64,000 nucleotides of DNA from Brucella anthropi_A. Lineage in GTDB: Bacteria > Pseudomonadota > Alphaproteobacteria > Rhizobiales > Rhizobiaceae. The notes under the pieces are model-generated. The model saw only the letters and a program-made list of their open reading frames with translations. It was not told where the DNA came from and ran no database searches. This document shows, one piece after another, positions 17,648-26,963 of this stretch. The number at the start of each line of letters is the position of its first letter. The first letter of the stretch is position 1. The stretch spans positions 1 through 64,000 of the forward strand of contig NZ_LQBD01000018.1 in the NCBI RefSeq assembly GCF_046630315.1, written 5' to 3'. The translations under genes and the position numbers were made by a program.

Positions 17648-18583
17648 TCAGGCCCCTTTCATCGCGGTGAGATCAATGCCGAGTTCGGCGGCAAGTGCCG
17701 TTTGCATTTCCAGCCTCTCTTCCGCGCTCTTGAATCGGACATAATGCAAGCGCGGGAAACGCTTCTTCAGGAAATCCATGCCTTGGTAAGGCGAGGTATT
17801 GGCGAGGATGATGAGCGGTTTACCATCTTCTGCACTCTCAGCAGCCGCACGCAGCGCACCGAGATCATGGCCATCCACCGAACGGCAGGTGACGCCAAAG
17901 GACGCGACACGCGACGCAAGATCGCCAAGGTCAAGGACGGAGGCCATGGCACCGTCGCATTGCTGTCGGTTCACGTCGACGATCACGCGGATATTGTCGA
18001 TCTTGTGGTAGCTCATAGCCGCGAGACATTCCCAGGTCTGGCCTTCCTGGAATTCACCGTCAGACATATAGACCCAAACCTTGCCGGGCTCCTTTTTCCG
18101 CAGTCGCGCCCAGGCAACGCCTGACGCCATGGATAGCCCCTGCGCCAGCGAGCCCGTGGTCACTTCCATGCCGGGGCTATGCTCGGCGCCGATCATCTCG
18201 ACCGAGCCGCCGTCCTTGTTGAAATGATCGAGCGCATGTTCGTCCATCCGTTGCATTTCGATCAGCGCGGAATAGATGACGAGTGCGTAATGAGCGGGCG
18301 AAATGAAGAAGCGATCGAAATTCGGGCCGATGGGACCATGATATCCAGCGCCGGTGAAGGCATCCGGATTATGGGCCGAAGGCACGCCACGGAAAGGCAA
18401 GGGCACTTTCGGCAGGGTCGGTTCGCCGAGCGTCAACAACTCATTATAGAGCAGCGCAAGGCTCTCGGCGGCGGAGCAGGCCTGACTGAGATAGCCGCCA
18501 TTGTTCTTCATCGTATGGAAAAAGACCCGCCGACGGATGCCAAGTGCAATATCCTCAGTGGATTTTTGGTTTGTCAGAACCAT
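17648..18583 (-). CDS. Transketolase-like, N-terminal subunit
   Basis: 311 residues with the thiamine-pyrophosphate domain. TTGSLAQGLSMASGVAWA and SDGEFQEGQTWECLAAMSYHKIDNIRVIVDVN give the diphosphate/Mg loop (GDGE-type, here SDGE, with N after it). Conserved FISPAHYALVIYSAL lies near 90-105. It is followed 2 bases later by the C-terminal subunit and preceded by the mtnA homologue with a 4-base gap, so all are one operon. Length and domain split are typical of two-subunit transketolases. Confidence 0.9.
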   Translation of the reverse strand: MVLTNQKSTEDIALGIRRRVFFHTMKNNGGYLSQACSAAESLALLYNELLTLGEPTLPKVPLPFRGVPSAHNPDAFTGAGYHGPIGPNFDRFFISPAHYALVIYSALIEMQRMDEHALDHFNKDGGSVEMIGAEHSPGMEVTTGSLAQGLSMASGVAWARLRKKEPGKVWVYMSDGEFQEGQTWECLAAMSYHKIDNIRVIVDVNRQQCDGAMASVLDLGDLASRVASFGVTCRSVDGHDLGALRAAAESAEDGKPLIILANTSPYQGMDFLKKRFPRLHYVRFKSAEERLEMQTALAAELGIDLTAMKGA

Positions 18584-18587
18584 CGTC

Positions 18588-19682
18588 TCAGCCCCTTTCC
18601 GGGAAGAGCGCTTTCAGACCTTCAGGCGAAGGCGTTGCGATACCGCGCTCCGTAATAAGACCTGTAATAAGGCGCGCGGGCGTGACATCGAAAGCGGGGT
18701 TGGCGGCAGGGCTGCCTTCTGGCGAGATGCGGACGCTTGCAATGGAGCCGTCGGCGGCGCGGCCCTGGACGAAGCTCACTTCGTCGGCGGTCCGCTCCTC
18801 GATGGGGATTTCCATGACGCCGTCATGCACTGTCCAGTCGATGGTCGGCGAGGGAAGCGCCACATAGAAGGGCACATCGTTGTCCCGTGCTGCAAGTGCC
18901 TTGAGGTAGGTGCCGATCTTGTTACAAACATCGCCGTTTGCCGTGGTGCGATCAGTGCCGACGATCACCATGTCGATATCGCCATGCTGCATCAGATGTC
19001 CGCCGGCATTGTCGACGATCAGCGTGTGCGGCACGCCATGGCCGTTCATTTCCCACGCCGTCAGATAGGCGCCCTGGTTGCGCGGTCGCGTTTCGTCAAC
19101 ATAGACGTGGACCGGGATTCCTTCCTCGACGGCCATATAGATCGGGGCGGTCGCGGTGCCATAATCGACGGTAGCAAGCCAGCCGGCGTTGCAATGGGTA
19201 AGGATGCGCACAGGCTCGCCCGGCTTCTTCTTTGCAGCGATCTTGCGAATGACATCGAGACCGTTCGTGCCAATTGCGCGATTGAGCTCTACATCTTCTT
19301 CGGCGATCTCGGCGGCGCGCTTGTAAGCGGCATCCGCACGTTCGGTTTCCGGCAGGGGGCGCAGATATTCGCGCATTGCATCCAGCGCCCAGCGCAGGTT
19401 GATGGCGGTCGGGCGCGTCTCGTTCAGCTCTTCCCATACGGCATCGAGATACGCATCGGACGCATCCTTCGCCATGGCGATAGCGACCCCATAGGCCGCC
19501 GTAACACCGATCAGCGGCGCACCGCGCACCCACATGTCGCGGATTGCAGCAGCAATATCGGCGACTGTTTTCAGCGTCACGACACGGAATTCATGCGGTA
19601 ACCAGCGCTGGTCGATGATGTCGACGGAGCGTCCGTCTTCGTTCAGCCAGATCGTATGGTAATGGCGTTCTCCGACTTTCAC
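18588..19682 (-). CDS. mtnA: S-methyl-5-thioribose-1-phosphate isomerase family (MtnA-like)
   Basis: 364 residues; GTG start at 19682 overlaps the kinase stop by four bases. Motifs of the MtnA/eIF2B-like isomerases are present: RGAPLIGVTAAYG, THCNAG with the catalytic Cys, VDETRPRNQGA and IVGTDRTTANGD with the catalytic Asp. These enzymes convert an aldose-1-phosphate (5-methylthioribose- or 5-deoxyribose-1-phosphate) to the ketose-1-phosphate. With the kinase next to it, the pair makes the ketose-1-phosphate from an imported free pentose analogue. No other methionine-salvage genes (mtnB, C, D) are present here. Confidence 0.88.
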   Translation of the reverse strand: MKVGERHYHTIWLNEDGRSVDIIDQRWLPHEFRVVTLKTVADIAAAIRDMWVRGAPLIGVTAAYGVAIAMAKDASDAYLDAVWEELNETRPTAINLRWALDAMREYLRPLPETERADAAYKRAAEIAEEDVELNRAIGTNGLDVIRKIAAKKKPGEPVRILTHCNAGWLATVDYGTATAPIYMAVEEGIPVHVYVDETRPRNQGAYLTAWEMNGHGVPHTLIVDNAGGHLMQHGDIDMVIVGTDRTTANGDVCNKIGTYLKALAARDNDVPFYVALPSPTIDWTVHDGVMEIPIEERTADEVSFVQGRAADGSIASVRISPEGSPAANPAFDVTPARLITGLITERGIATPSPEGLKALFPERG

Positions 19683-20950
19683 GCGAGAATCTCCTTTTCA
19701 AGTCGCTCCACTATCTCGCGGATATCCCGGAGGCTATGGATGCGCTGCCGGTTGACGGCGAGGTGACGCCCGAACTTCAGCGCCTTGCTCTCGCAAGAGG
19801 CACGGCGGTCGGGGTCAGTGATGGTTTCAAAATCGGCATTATGGGCAAGGCCCAGAATGCGACGGTGGGTTTCGATGCCGGCAAAGCCCAGCATTTCGTG
19901 CCAGATCTCATTGATGACGATGTTGAGCGCCTGTTCGGCGGCAAGCGGGTCCTGGCGATCTTCGAAGAGACTGGCCTGATAGAGGATGCCCTTGCGCTCC
20001 GTACGCCAAAGACGGGCGAACTCCGCCCGGAACGTCTCCCAAATGGCGTCAATCGTATCGAGCAGATAGGCACGCATGCTGTCGCGTGCGCCCGGAGCCG
20101 TCTCGTGACCGGCCTGCGAGAAATAGCTCATCCAGAAATTGGCGATCAGCATGCCGACGTCGAAGCTGATTGGACCGTAAAAGGCAAATTCTGGATCGAT
20201 GACACGCGTCTCGTCGTCAGTCACCATCACCGAGCCCGTGTGCAGATCGCCATGGCAGAGTGTCTCGGACTTGGCGGAGAAAAGATGCTTCAACCGCTGT
20301 GCTTCCACCTTCAGCTCACGGTCTGCGCGCAGTTCCGCCACGATTGGATCGAGCTGCGGCGTGGTGTGGCGATTGAGCTTTGCCTCGAAATAGGGATCGG
20401 AAAAGACAAGATTTTCCGTAATGTCGCAAAGCTCGACATTATCGGAGAACAGGGCGACATCCGCCTTTTTTTCTCGTGTCGCCATGGAAAGATCGGACCC
20501 GCGAAAAAGGGTGCGGGCGACGAAGAGGCCGAGGTCACGACCGATCTTTGGAAGTTCGCGGCCGTCAATCAGCGCACGGCGCAGAATGATATGCGGCGTC
20601 AAATACTCCATGACGATGATGGCTTGCGCTTCGTCAAAGAACAGGACTTCCGGCACCATGCCCGGATCGCGCGCGCTCTGGCGCTTGAGTGCGTGATATT
20701 CGAAGAATGAGCGCTTGAGCGGAAGCGGCCAGCTTTCACCGACGAGGCGCACATAAGGCAGCGCCTGCTTGACGATGACGGCGCCGGTCTCGCCCGTCAC
20801 GATGAAGACGAGATTGAGATTGCCGTCGCCGACTTCCCTGATCGCCCAGCGTGACGAATCACTTCCGATCTTTTCTTTCACAGCGGCATTGCCGCCAAGC
20901 CGAACCGGCAATGTCTCAGTGCTCAGCGCCTCGAAGACGTGGCTGTCCAT
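19679..20950 (-). CDS. mtnK: S-methyl-5-thioribose kinase family (MtnK-like)
   Basis: 423 residues from the ATG at 20950, which has AGGAG ahead of it. It is an aminoglycoside-kinase-fold enzyme with MtnK hallmarks: CHGDLHTGSVMVTDD (catalytic Asp in HGD) and RVIDPEFAFYGPISFDVG (Mg-binding Asp). It phosphorylates C1 of 5-methylthioribose and, in some bacteria, 5-deoxyribose. It is first in the minus-strand operon kinase, isomerase, transketolase N, transketolase C, RuBisCO-like protein, and is divergent from an ABC importer, with an operator between them. Confidence 0.88.
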   Translation of the reverse strand: MDSHVFEALSTETLPVRLGGNAAVKEKIGSDSSRWAIREVGDGNLNLVFIVTGETGAVIVKQALPYVRLVGESWPLPLKRSFFEYHALKRQSARDPGMVPEVLFFDEAQAIIVMEYLTPHIILRRALIDGRELPKIGRDLGLFVARTLFRGSDLSMATREKKADVALFSDNVELCDITENLVFSDPYFEAKLNRHTTPQLDPIVAELRADRELKVEAQRLKHLFSAKSETLCHGDLHTGSVMVTDDETRVIDPEFAFYGPISFDVGMLIANFWMSYFSQAGHETAPGARDSMRAYLLDTIDAIWETFRAEFARLWRTERKGILYQASLFEDRQDPLAAEQALNIVINEIWHEMLGFAGIETHRRILGLAHNADFETITDPDRRASCESKALKFGRHLAVNRQRIHSLRDIREIVERLEKEILA

Positions 20951-21028
20951 AATGTTCTCCTCCTGTGCATGGGCCGCCTCCACCATGCGCCGCCATGCCG
21001 TCTTTCGCACAGCTAAGGCATCATTCTG

Positions 21029-21055
21029 TCAAATGTCAATGACCTTGACATTTGA
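21029..21055. promoter_or_regulatory. Operator between mtnK and the sugar ABC importer
   Basis: TCAAATGTCAA - 5 bases - TTGACATTTGA is a perfect 11-bp inverted repeat in the divergent space, and TGACATTTGATGG recurs at 28019-28031. The repeat is placed to control both directions. The SorC-family regulator encoded at 26964-27944 is the obvious candidate binder. Confidence 0.7.
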
Positions 21056-21094
21056 TGGCAGCCTATCTTAACGTGGCTTCAATGGGAGGAATTC

Positions 21095-22609
21095 ATGAGC
21101 GAACAGCCAGTGTTTCGCATTGAGGGCGTGCGCAAATCCTTTGGGCCGGTGACGGTGCTGCAAGGTGTGGATCTCGACCTCAAAGCAGGCGCAGTAACGG
21201 TATTGATGGGGGCCAATGGCGCCGGAAAATCGACGCTCGTGCGCATCCTCTCCGGCGTCTATACGCGCGGCGCCGGCACCATGACGCTGGCGGATGCAGC
21301 CTTTGACCCGGCAACCCCCGCGGAAGCGATCCGGGCTGGCGTGGTCACGGTGCACCAGAATATCAATGACGGTGTCGTCGCCGATCTCAATGTTGCGACC
21401 AATCTCACGCTCGACCGGTTGAACGGGCACGGAGCGCGGCTGTTTTTCAATCCGCACCGGGTGCATCGCGAAGCGGCAGCGGTCGCCTCGCGCATGGGCC
21501 TTGCCATCGACCTTTCGGCCAGCATCAATGACCTGACGCTTGCGGACCGCCAGATGGTGGCGATTGCGCGCGCCATGGCGCATGAGCCGAAAGTGCTGAT
21601 CCTCGACGAACCGACATCGTCGCTTTCCAGTGCCGAGGCGGATCGTCTGTTCGACCTCGTTGATCGGTTGCGGGCGCGAGGCGTCGCCATTCTCTACATC
21701 TCGCACCGCATGTCGGATATCCGCCGCCTTGCCGACAGCATCGTGTCACTGCGCGATGGCCGCATTACCGGGCGTTTCGAGGGACCGGAACTTGATTACG
21801 AGGGTGCGGTCAACGCCATGCTGGGACGCAAGGTGTCTGCGGGTGCCGTCACCGTGCGCAATGCCGGTCGCCCGGTCTTCAGCGTGCGGGGTCTCAAGCT
21901 TTCCGAGCAGGCGCGGCCCTTCGATTTTGATCTCGGCGATGGCGAGATCGTTGCCGTCACGGGCCTGGTCGGTGTCGGCAAGACGGCGCTTGCCGAAACG
22001 CTGTTTGGCGCGCGGACCCCGAAATCGGGCAAAATGACCCTGGACGGTGTGAATTATGCACCAAAGACGACGGGGCAGGCGATCGCCAGAGGCGTTTTCC
22101 TTGTCGCCAAGGATCGTTCGATTAGCGGCATCGTGCCGGACTTCAATATCTATGAGAATATCAGCCTGCCGTTCCTGCGCCGGCTTTCGACTTTCGGTAT
22201 TGCCAATCGCCGGGCAGAGAAAGCCGCCGCCCGCCAGCAGATTTCGTCGCTCGGTGTCGTTTGCCGCAGCGAGCGTGATGAAATGCAGACCTTGTCGGGC
22301 GGAAACCAGCAGAAGGTTATGGTCGGCCGCTGGCTTTCGGAGCCGTCGCGGCTGCTCATCCTGGACGAGCCCTTCCAGGGCGTCGATATTGCTGCGCGTC
22401 GCGACATAGGCGGGAAGCTGCGTGCTTCTGCAGCAGGGCGCACCACAATTCTTTTCCTGACGGAACTCGATGAAGCCTTCGAAGTTGCCGACCGCATCCT
22501 CGTAATGTCGGAACACACCATCGTGGGTGAGCACCGCAATGTCGACATCGATGTCGAGCGGCTGCTCTGCGAGATTGCCGGACAATCCCATCAACAGGTC
22601 AGTGCATGA
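21095..22609 (+). CDS. Sugar ABC transporter ATP-binding protein (RbsA-like)
   Basis: 504 residues with two ATPase domains, as in ribose/xylose-type importers. First half: Walker A GANGAGKST and Walker B VLILDEPTSSLS. Second half: a degenerate Walker A GLVGVGKTA, signature TLSGGNQQKVM and LLILDEPFQGVD. This asymmetry is normal for RbsA-type proteins. GGAGGA lies 5-6 bases before the ATG. The permease gene starts in the stop codon (ATGA). Likely ligand: the pentose analogue used by the divergent mtnK/mtnA operon. Confidence 0.93.
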   Translation: MSEQPVFRIEGVRKSFGPVTVLQGVDLDLKAGAVTVLMGANGAGKSTLVRILSGVYTRGAGTMTLADAAFDPATPAEAIRAGVVTVHQNINDGVVADLNVATNLTLDRLNGHGARLFFNPHRVHREAAAVASRMGLAIDLSASINDLTLADRQMVAIARAMAHEPKVLILDEPTSSLSSAEADRLFDLVDRLRARGVAILYISHRMSDIRRLADSIVSLRDGRITGRFEGPELDYEGAVNAMLGRKVSAGAVTVRNAGRPVFSVRGLKLSEQARPFDFDLGDGEIVAVTGLVGVGKTALAETLFGARTPKSGKMTLDGVNYAPKTTGQAIARGVFLVAKDRSISGIVPDFNIYENISLPFLRRLSTFGIANRRAEKAAARQQISSLGVVCRSERDEMQTLSGGNQQKVMVGRWLSEPSRLLILDEPFQGVDIAARRDIGGKLRASAAGRTTILFLTELDEAFEVADRILVMSEHTIVGEHRNVDIDVERLLCEIAGQSHQQVSA

Positions 22610-23658
22610 TGATAAGTGAAGAGAGCAAATCCACCGCCACCGGCGCAGTTCCGCTTGCGGCCCTCAATATCCGGGAAGCCGCAATCAAATATGGCTTCCT
22701 CGCGCTGCTTGCGGGCATGGTGCTCTATTTCTCGGCCGTGACCGGCGGCTTCGCTTCACCGCAGAGCGCTGTCTTCATCCTGCAATCCGTGTCCATCACG
22801 GGTATTCTGGCACTGGGCGTCACGGCGACGCTCGTTGTGGGCGGTTTCGATCTTTCCATCGGCTCCGTTGCCACCACGGCGATGATGGCCTCGTCCTATG
22901 TGATGGTGGTCATGGGCGGTGATGCTCTGACGGCAACGCTCGTCTGTCTGGCTGTCGGCGTGATTGTCGGCCTGATCAACGGGATCATCATCGTCTATAT
23001 GCGTGTTCCCGATCTTCTGGCGACGCTTGGAATGATGTTCCTGCTGCTCGGCCTGCAACGCATCCCGACCGAGGGGCGCTCCATCGCAACAGGTATGACG
23101 CTTCCCGATGGCACCACTGCAACCGGCACTTTCAGCCCCGCCTTTCTGGCGCTCGGTCGCCACCGCTTTGATTTCATCCTGCCCAATCTGGTGCCGGTTT
23201 CGGTGGTGGTGCTGATCTTGCTGGCCATCCTTATCTGGTTTTTCCTGGAATATACCCGCTTCGGCCGCATGATGTATGCTGTCGGCTCCAACGAGCGTGC
23301 GGCAAGCCTCGCAGGCGCGCCGGTCAATGCCTACAAGATCTCGGCCTATATCATTTCGGGCGTCTTCGCCTCTATCGGCGGCATCCTGCTTGCCGCCCGC
23401 CTCGGGCGCGGTGATATAGCCTCGGGCAACAATCTGCTTCTCGATGCCGTTGCCGCTGCCCTCATTGGTTTCGCAGTGCTCGGCGCCGCCAAGCCGAATG
23501 CGTTCGGCACAGCCGTTGGCGCTCTGTTCGTCGGCATTCTCTTGCAGGGCCTGACGATGATGAATGCGCCTTACTACACTCAGGATTTCGTCAAGGGAGC
23601 GGTACTCGTCATCGCCTTGATCTTCACCTTTGCGCTCTCGAAAAGAGGCAAACGCTGA
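22606..23658 (+). CDS. Sugar ABC transporter permease (RbsC-like)
   Basis: 350 residues, about eight to ten hydrophobic helices, with the family motifs GGFDLSIGS near 82, GLINGIIIVYMRVPDLLATLG near 124 and a C-terminal AAALIGFAVLGAAKPNAFGT. It overlaps the ATPase stop and is 50 bases before the binding protein gene. It forms the membrane channel of the block C importer. Confidence 0.92.
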   Translation: MMISEESKSTATGAVPLAALNIREAAIKYGFLALLAGMVLYFSAVTGGFASPQSAVFILQSVSITGILALGVTATLVVGGFDLSIGSVATTAMMASSYVMVVMGGDALTATLVCLAVGVIVGLINGIIIVYMRVPDLLATLGMMFLLLGLQRIPTEGRSIATGMTLPDGTTATGTFSPAFLALGRHRFDFILPNLVPVSVVVLILLAILIWFFLEYTRFGRMMYAVGSNERAASLAGAPVNAYKISAYIISGVFASIGGILLAARLGRGDIASGNNLLLDAVAAALIGFAVLGAAKPNAFGTAVGALFVGILLQGLTMMNAPYYTQDFVKGAVLVIALIFTFALSKRGKR

Positions 23659-23708
23659 GGCGGGAACCTTCAGCGGGCTACCAATATTGATCAGTGGAGG
23701 AGACTGAC

Positions 23709-24752
23709 ATGAATTTCACGCGTAGAACCCTGGGCAAGCTGACGCTCGGGCTGATGGCTGCGGCAGCATTTGCCGCGCCATCCCTTGCGGCTGATATGCC
23801 GAAACCCTTCGACAAGCCCGGTGACGTTAAGATCGCGCTCGTGCGCTATCTGTCGACCGGCGACTTCTTCCAGTCCTACCTTGCAGGCGTTGAAGCACAG
23901 GCCAAGGCGCTGGGCGTTCAGCTTCAGGTGTTCGACAGCCGCCAGGATGCGGCCCTGCAAGCCGATATGGTCGATCAGGCCATTGCACTTGGTGTCCAGG
24001 GCATCATCATCCAGCACGGCCTGACGGAATCCATGAAGGAAGCCGCAAAGCGCGCGGTCGATGCGGGCATCAAGGTGGTCGCTTTCGACGTAAATGTCGA
24101 GAATGAGAAGATTCCGCAAGTCGAGCAGTCCGATCATGATCTCGCTCGCCTGGCACTCGAGCAGGCGATCAAGGATAATGGCGAGAGCTTCAAGGCGGGC
24201 TATGTCTATGTCGCCGGCATCGCGCCGCTCGACCGCCGCGACGAGAAATGGAAAGAGTTCAAGGCGAAATATCCCGGTATCAAGGAAGCGGCCCAGTTTG
24301 GTACGATGGATAATCCCATCGCCAATTCGGTCGCCAATCAGGCGCGCTCGGTGATCTCCGCCAACCCCGACATCACTGTGATGTTTGCGCCCTATGATGA
24401 ATTCGCCAAAGGCGTGAAGATTGCGGTCGACGAAGCCGGCATGTCCTCCGACGTGAAAATTTACTCGGCCGATATCTCGACCTCCGACATCGCCGCCATG
24501 CGTGAATCCGGTTCTGCATGGGTTGCGACCGCAGCGACCAATCCGGCTGTGGTCGGCCAGGTTTCCGTGCGCTCGCTCGCTATGCTGCTGGCCGGTGAAG
24601 ATCCGGGCAAGCAGGTCATCGTGCCGCCGACCCTGATTACGCAGAAAGACCTCAACGATCAGGACATCAAGAACATGGAAGAGCTTGGCACGAAGCTGCC
24701 GCAGTTCGCCCATGCCGATGTCGCCATGCCCGCATGGATGCCGAAGCCCTGA
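23709..24752 (+). CDS. Sugar ABC transporter substrate-binding protein
   Basis: 347 residues from the ATG at 23709 (GGAGGAGACTG upstream). The signal peptide MNFTRRTLGKLTLGLMAAAA ... PSLAA has a twin-Arg-like TRRTLGK start, so Tat or Sec export cannot be told apart. The mature part is a type I periplasmic binding fold (KIALVRYLSTGDFFQSYLAG, FDSRQDAALQADMVDQAI, GIKVVAFDVNV). It is the third gene of the importer operon, followed by a terminator. The family is the ribose-binding-like group; the ligand should be the block C sugar. Confidence 0.9.
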   Translation: MNFTRRTLGKLTLGLMAAAAFAAPSLAADMPKPFDKPGDVKIALVRYLSTGDFFQSYLAGVEAQAKALGVQLQVFDSRQDAALQADMVDQAIALGVQGIIIQHGLTESMKEAAKRAVDAGIKVVAFDVNVENEKIPQVEQSDHDLARLALEQAIKDNGESFKAGYVYVAGIAPLDRRDEKWKEFKAKYPGIKEAAQFGTMDNPIANSVANQARSVISANPDITVMFAPYDEFAKGVKIAVDEAGMSSDVKIYSADISTSDIAAMRESGSAWVATAATNPAVVGQVSVRSLAMLLAGEDPGKQVIVPPTLITQKDLNDQDIKNMEELGTKLPQFAHADVAMPAWMPKP

Positions 24753-24774
24753 ATTCAGGCATGGTCGAATGAAG

Positions 24775-24803
24775 AAGGGGCGGTCCATCGGGCCGCCCCT
24801 TTC
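24775..24803. terminator. Terminator after the importer operon
   Basis: AAGGGGCGG ... CCGCCCCTT, a 9-bp perfect stem with a 9-base loop and TTT following on the plus strand, 22 bases after the binding-protein stop. Confidence 0.8.
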
Positions 24804-24816
24804 CGCAGCTCTGGAA

Positions 24817-24842
24817 GGCTGGGGACGTTGTCGTCCCCAGCC
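24817..24842 (-). terminator. Second hairpin between the convergent genes
   Basis: GGCTGGGGACG-ttgt... forms a perfect 11-bp stem (loop of 4) with CGTCCCCAGCC, seven bases beyond the stop of the minus-strand aldolase/dehydrogenase gene. It probably ends that transcript, although no T tract follows. Confidence 0.6.
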
Positions 24843-24849
24843 CGGAAGA

Positions 24850-26904
24850 TCAGCGCATTGCTGCTGCGATATTGCCACCATCGACGGTGGTTACGTCCGC
24901 TGTCGTGCGTTCTGCAAGCGCATGATGCACAAAGGCTCGCGCGACGTCTTCAGCTGTCACTTCAAGGCCGAGCAAATTGCCGCCCATATAGTCTTTCACG
25001 GAGAGGCCGCGAGCCGCAGCCCGATTGGCAATCATCTCGTCGTTCAGCAGGCCGGAACGTATACGATCCGCATTGACCGCATTGACGCGGATATTGTCGG
25101 CACCGTGTTCCAGCGCATACTGGCGCGACAGAAAGAGCGTTGCCGCCTTGGGCAGGCCGTAGGCACCGAAACTCGCTCCCGGATTGACCGCCTGCTTGGA
25201 CGCATTGAACAGCAGCACACCGCCGGTTTTCTGCGCCTTCATAATGCGCACGGCATTTTGCGCGACGGTCTGATGCGCGAAGAAATTGAGCTCGAAACTC
25301 TTGCGCAGCAGGGCGTCGTCCATCGTGGCGATAGGGCTTTCCCAGGCCGCGCCGGCATTCGATACCACAATATCGACGCCACCAAATGTTGCGACTGCCT
25401 GGTCGAAGGCGGCGCGTACGGAGGCGGGATCAGTGATATCGCAGGCAATGCCGATGGAGTTGTTTCCTGCGGCCTTGGCAATGGCTGCAGCCTTCTCGCC
25501 GTCGAGATCGAGCGCAATGACATGGGCCCCTTCGGCAGCAAAGGCCCTGACGACCGCAGCCCCGATGGCACCCGCGCCGCCGGTGACGACAGCGACGTGC
25601 CCGGTGAAGGGCTTCGGCTTGGCACCTGCAAGCTTCGCCTGCTCCAGCGACCAGTATTCAAGATCGAAGAGATCGGGGCGGCTGACCGGCTCAAAGCGCC
25701 CAATGGACTCGGCATCGCGCACGGCTTCGATCCACATCTCGCCGACATCGGCGGCGATGGTCGCATCCTTGAAGGTTCGTCCATGGCCAAACATGCCAAG
25801 GCCGGGCACCAGCGTCAGGCGCGGCATGGGATCGAGCATGGTGCGCTTTACGTCGTCACGGGCATCATTGCTGGCGAAATATTCGGTGTAATCGGCGACA
25901 AAGGCTGCAACGTGCTGGTCGATCACCGTGCGATAGCCCGCCAGATCATCCGTAGCCGGCGCGGGCAACACCATCGGGCCGGTCTTTATGCGGATCGAAA
26001 GATCGGGTGTCGAGACACCGCGCGCCGCCATGTCCGCGACCTCGCGAGCATTGACGAAATCGAGAATAGCAGGAGACGTGCGAAATACGCTGACCATCCG
26101 GTCATAGCGGCCTTCTCCCTTGTCGACGGCAACGGCGCCTCGCAACATGGAAGCAATATCGCCGGGCCTTGCCAGCGAAGCGGGCAAGGCCGCAGGCGTG
26201 AACGGGTTACGACCGTTGTTTCTGACGTGATCCTCTGCAACCGTGACATAGTGGATCATCCGGTCATAGGCTTCTTTCGCGGTATCGCCGAAGGTGAAAA
26301 TCCCGTGTTTGTCGAGGATCAGCCCTTCAACTGTCGGGTCCTGTTCAAACACTTCGGCGGCGGCCCTGGCGAGAGCGAAACCGGGCATGATATAGGGCAC
26401 AAAGCCCATTTTCCTGCCGAAGAGTTCCGTACTCATCTTACGGCTCTCTGCCTGATCTGCAACGGCGAGAATAGCCGTCGAATGCGTGTGGTCAATGAAT
26501 TTGTGCGGGAGGAAGGCGTGCAGTAGAGCCTCTACCGAGGGGTTGGGAGCGGCGGGATCGATGAGATTGGCGCGCAGCAGCGTCACCATGTCTTCGTCCG
26601 AAAGCTTGTCGAGCTTGCGACTTTTGAGGAGCGCGTCGATTTTCACTGCGGGCAGCCCCGCAGGTTCGATAGTGCCCATATCCCAACCGCTGCCTTTGAC
26701 GCAGAGCACCGCATGGGTGTCGCCGACGAGGTCCGTCACCTCGGTTTTTACTGACGTGTTGCCGCCGCCATGCAGCACCAGCCGCGGTTCGCCGCCAAGA
26801 AGCCGCGTTGTATAGGTGCGCAGCGCCAGATCACGGTTGACGCCTTTCGCGGCGTATTCGGCAACGACCTTTTCCGCTTCGTCATCGCGCCAGAGATTTT
26901 CCAT
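24850..26904 (-). CDS. Bifunctional class II aldolase / short-chain dehydrogenase (RhaD-type fusion)
   Basis: 684 residues from the ATG at 26904. Residues 1 to about 400 are a class II (fuculose/rhamnulose-1-phosphate type) zinc aldolase, with LVLHGGGNTSVK, FIDHTHSTAILA and ILDKHGIFTFGD. Residues from about 430 form a Rossmann dehydrogenase with VVTGGAGAIGAAV, NAGAAWESP and YGLPK (active-site Tyr-x-x-x-Lys). Known fusions cleave a ketose-1-phosphate to dihydroxyacetone phosphate plus an aldehyde and oxidise the aldehyde or its precursor. That fits 5-deoxyribulose-1-phosphate or methylthioribulose-1-phosphate made by MtnK and MtnA. It is followed upstream by the SorC regulator in the same direction. 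Confidence 0.85.
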   Translation of the reverse strand: MENLWRDDEAEKVVAEYAAKGVNRDLALRTYTTRLLGGEPRLVLHGGGNTSVKTEVTDLVGDTHAVLCVKGSGWDMGTIEPAGLPAVKIDALLKSRKLDKLSDEDMVTLLRANLIDPAAPNPSVEALLHAFLPHKFIDHTHSTAILAVADQAESRKMSTELFGRKMGFVPYIMPGFALARAAAEVFEQDPTVEGLILDKHGIFTFGDTAKEAYDRMIHYVTVAEDHVRNNGRNPFTPAALPASLARPGDIASMLRGAVAVDKGEGRYDRMVSVFRTSPAILDFVNAREVADMAARGVSTPDLSIRIKTGPMVLPAPATDDLAGYRTVIDQHVAAFVADYTEYFASNDARDDVKRTMLDPMPRLTLVPGLGMFGHGRTFKDATIAADVGEMWIEAVRDAESIGRFEPVSRPDLFDLEYWSLEQAKLAGAKPKPFTGHVAVVTGGAGAIGAAVVRAFAAEGAHVIALDLDGEKAAAIAKAAGNNSIGIACDITDPASVRAAFDQAVATFGGVDIVVSNAGAAWESPIATMDDALLRKSFELNFFAHQTVAQNAVRIMKAQKTGGVLLFNASKQAVNPGASFGAYGLPKAATLFLSRQYALEHGADNIRVNAVNADRIRSGLLNDEMIANRAAARGLSVKDYMGGNLLGLEVTAEDVARAFVHHALAERTTADVTTVDGGNIAAAMR

Positions 26905-26963
26905 GGTATTCAGCCTCCCGATAAACCGGCCCGGCCGGCAGCGGCGGACCCCACTTTCCTGAT

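Noticed and set aside
19679..21010. MtnK-like kinase could instead be a generic aminoglycoside or homoserine kinase
   Set aside because: HGDLHTGS and the IDPEFAFYGP segment together with the MtnA homologue that overlaps it make the MTR-kinase assignment better.
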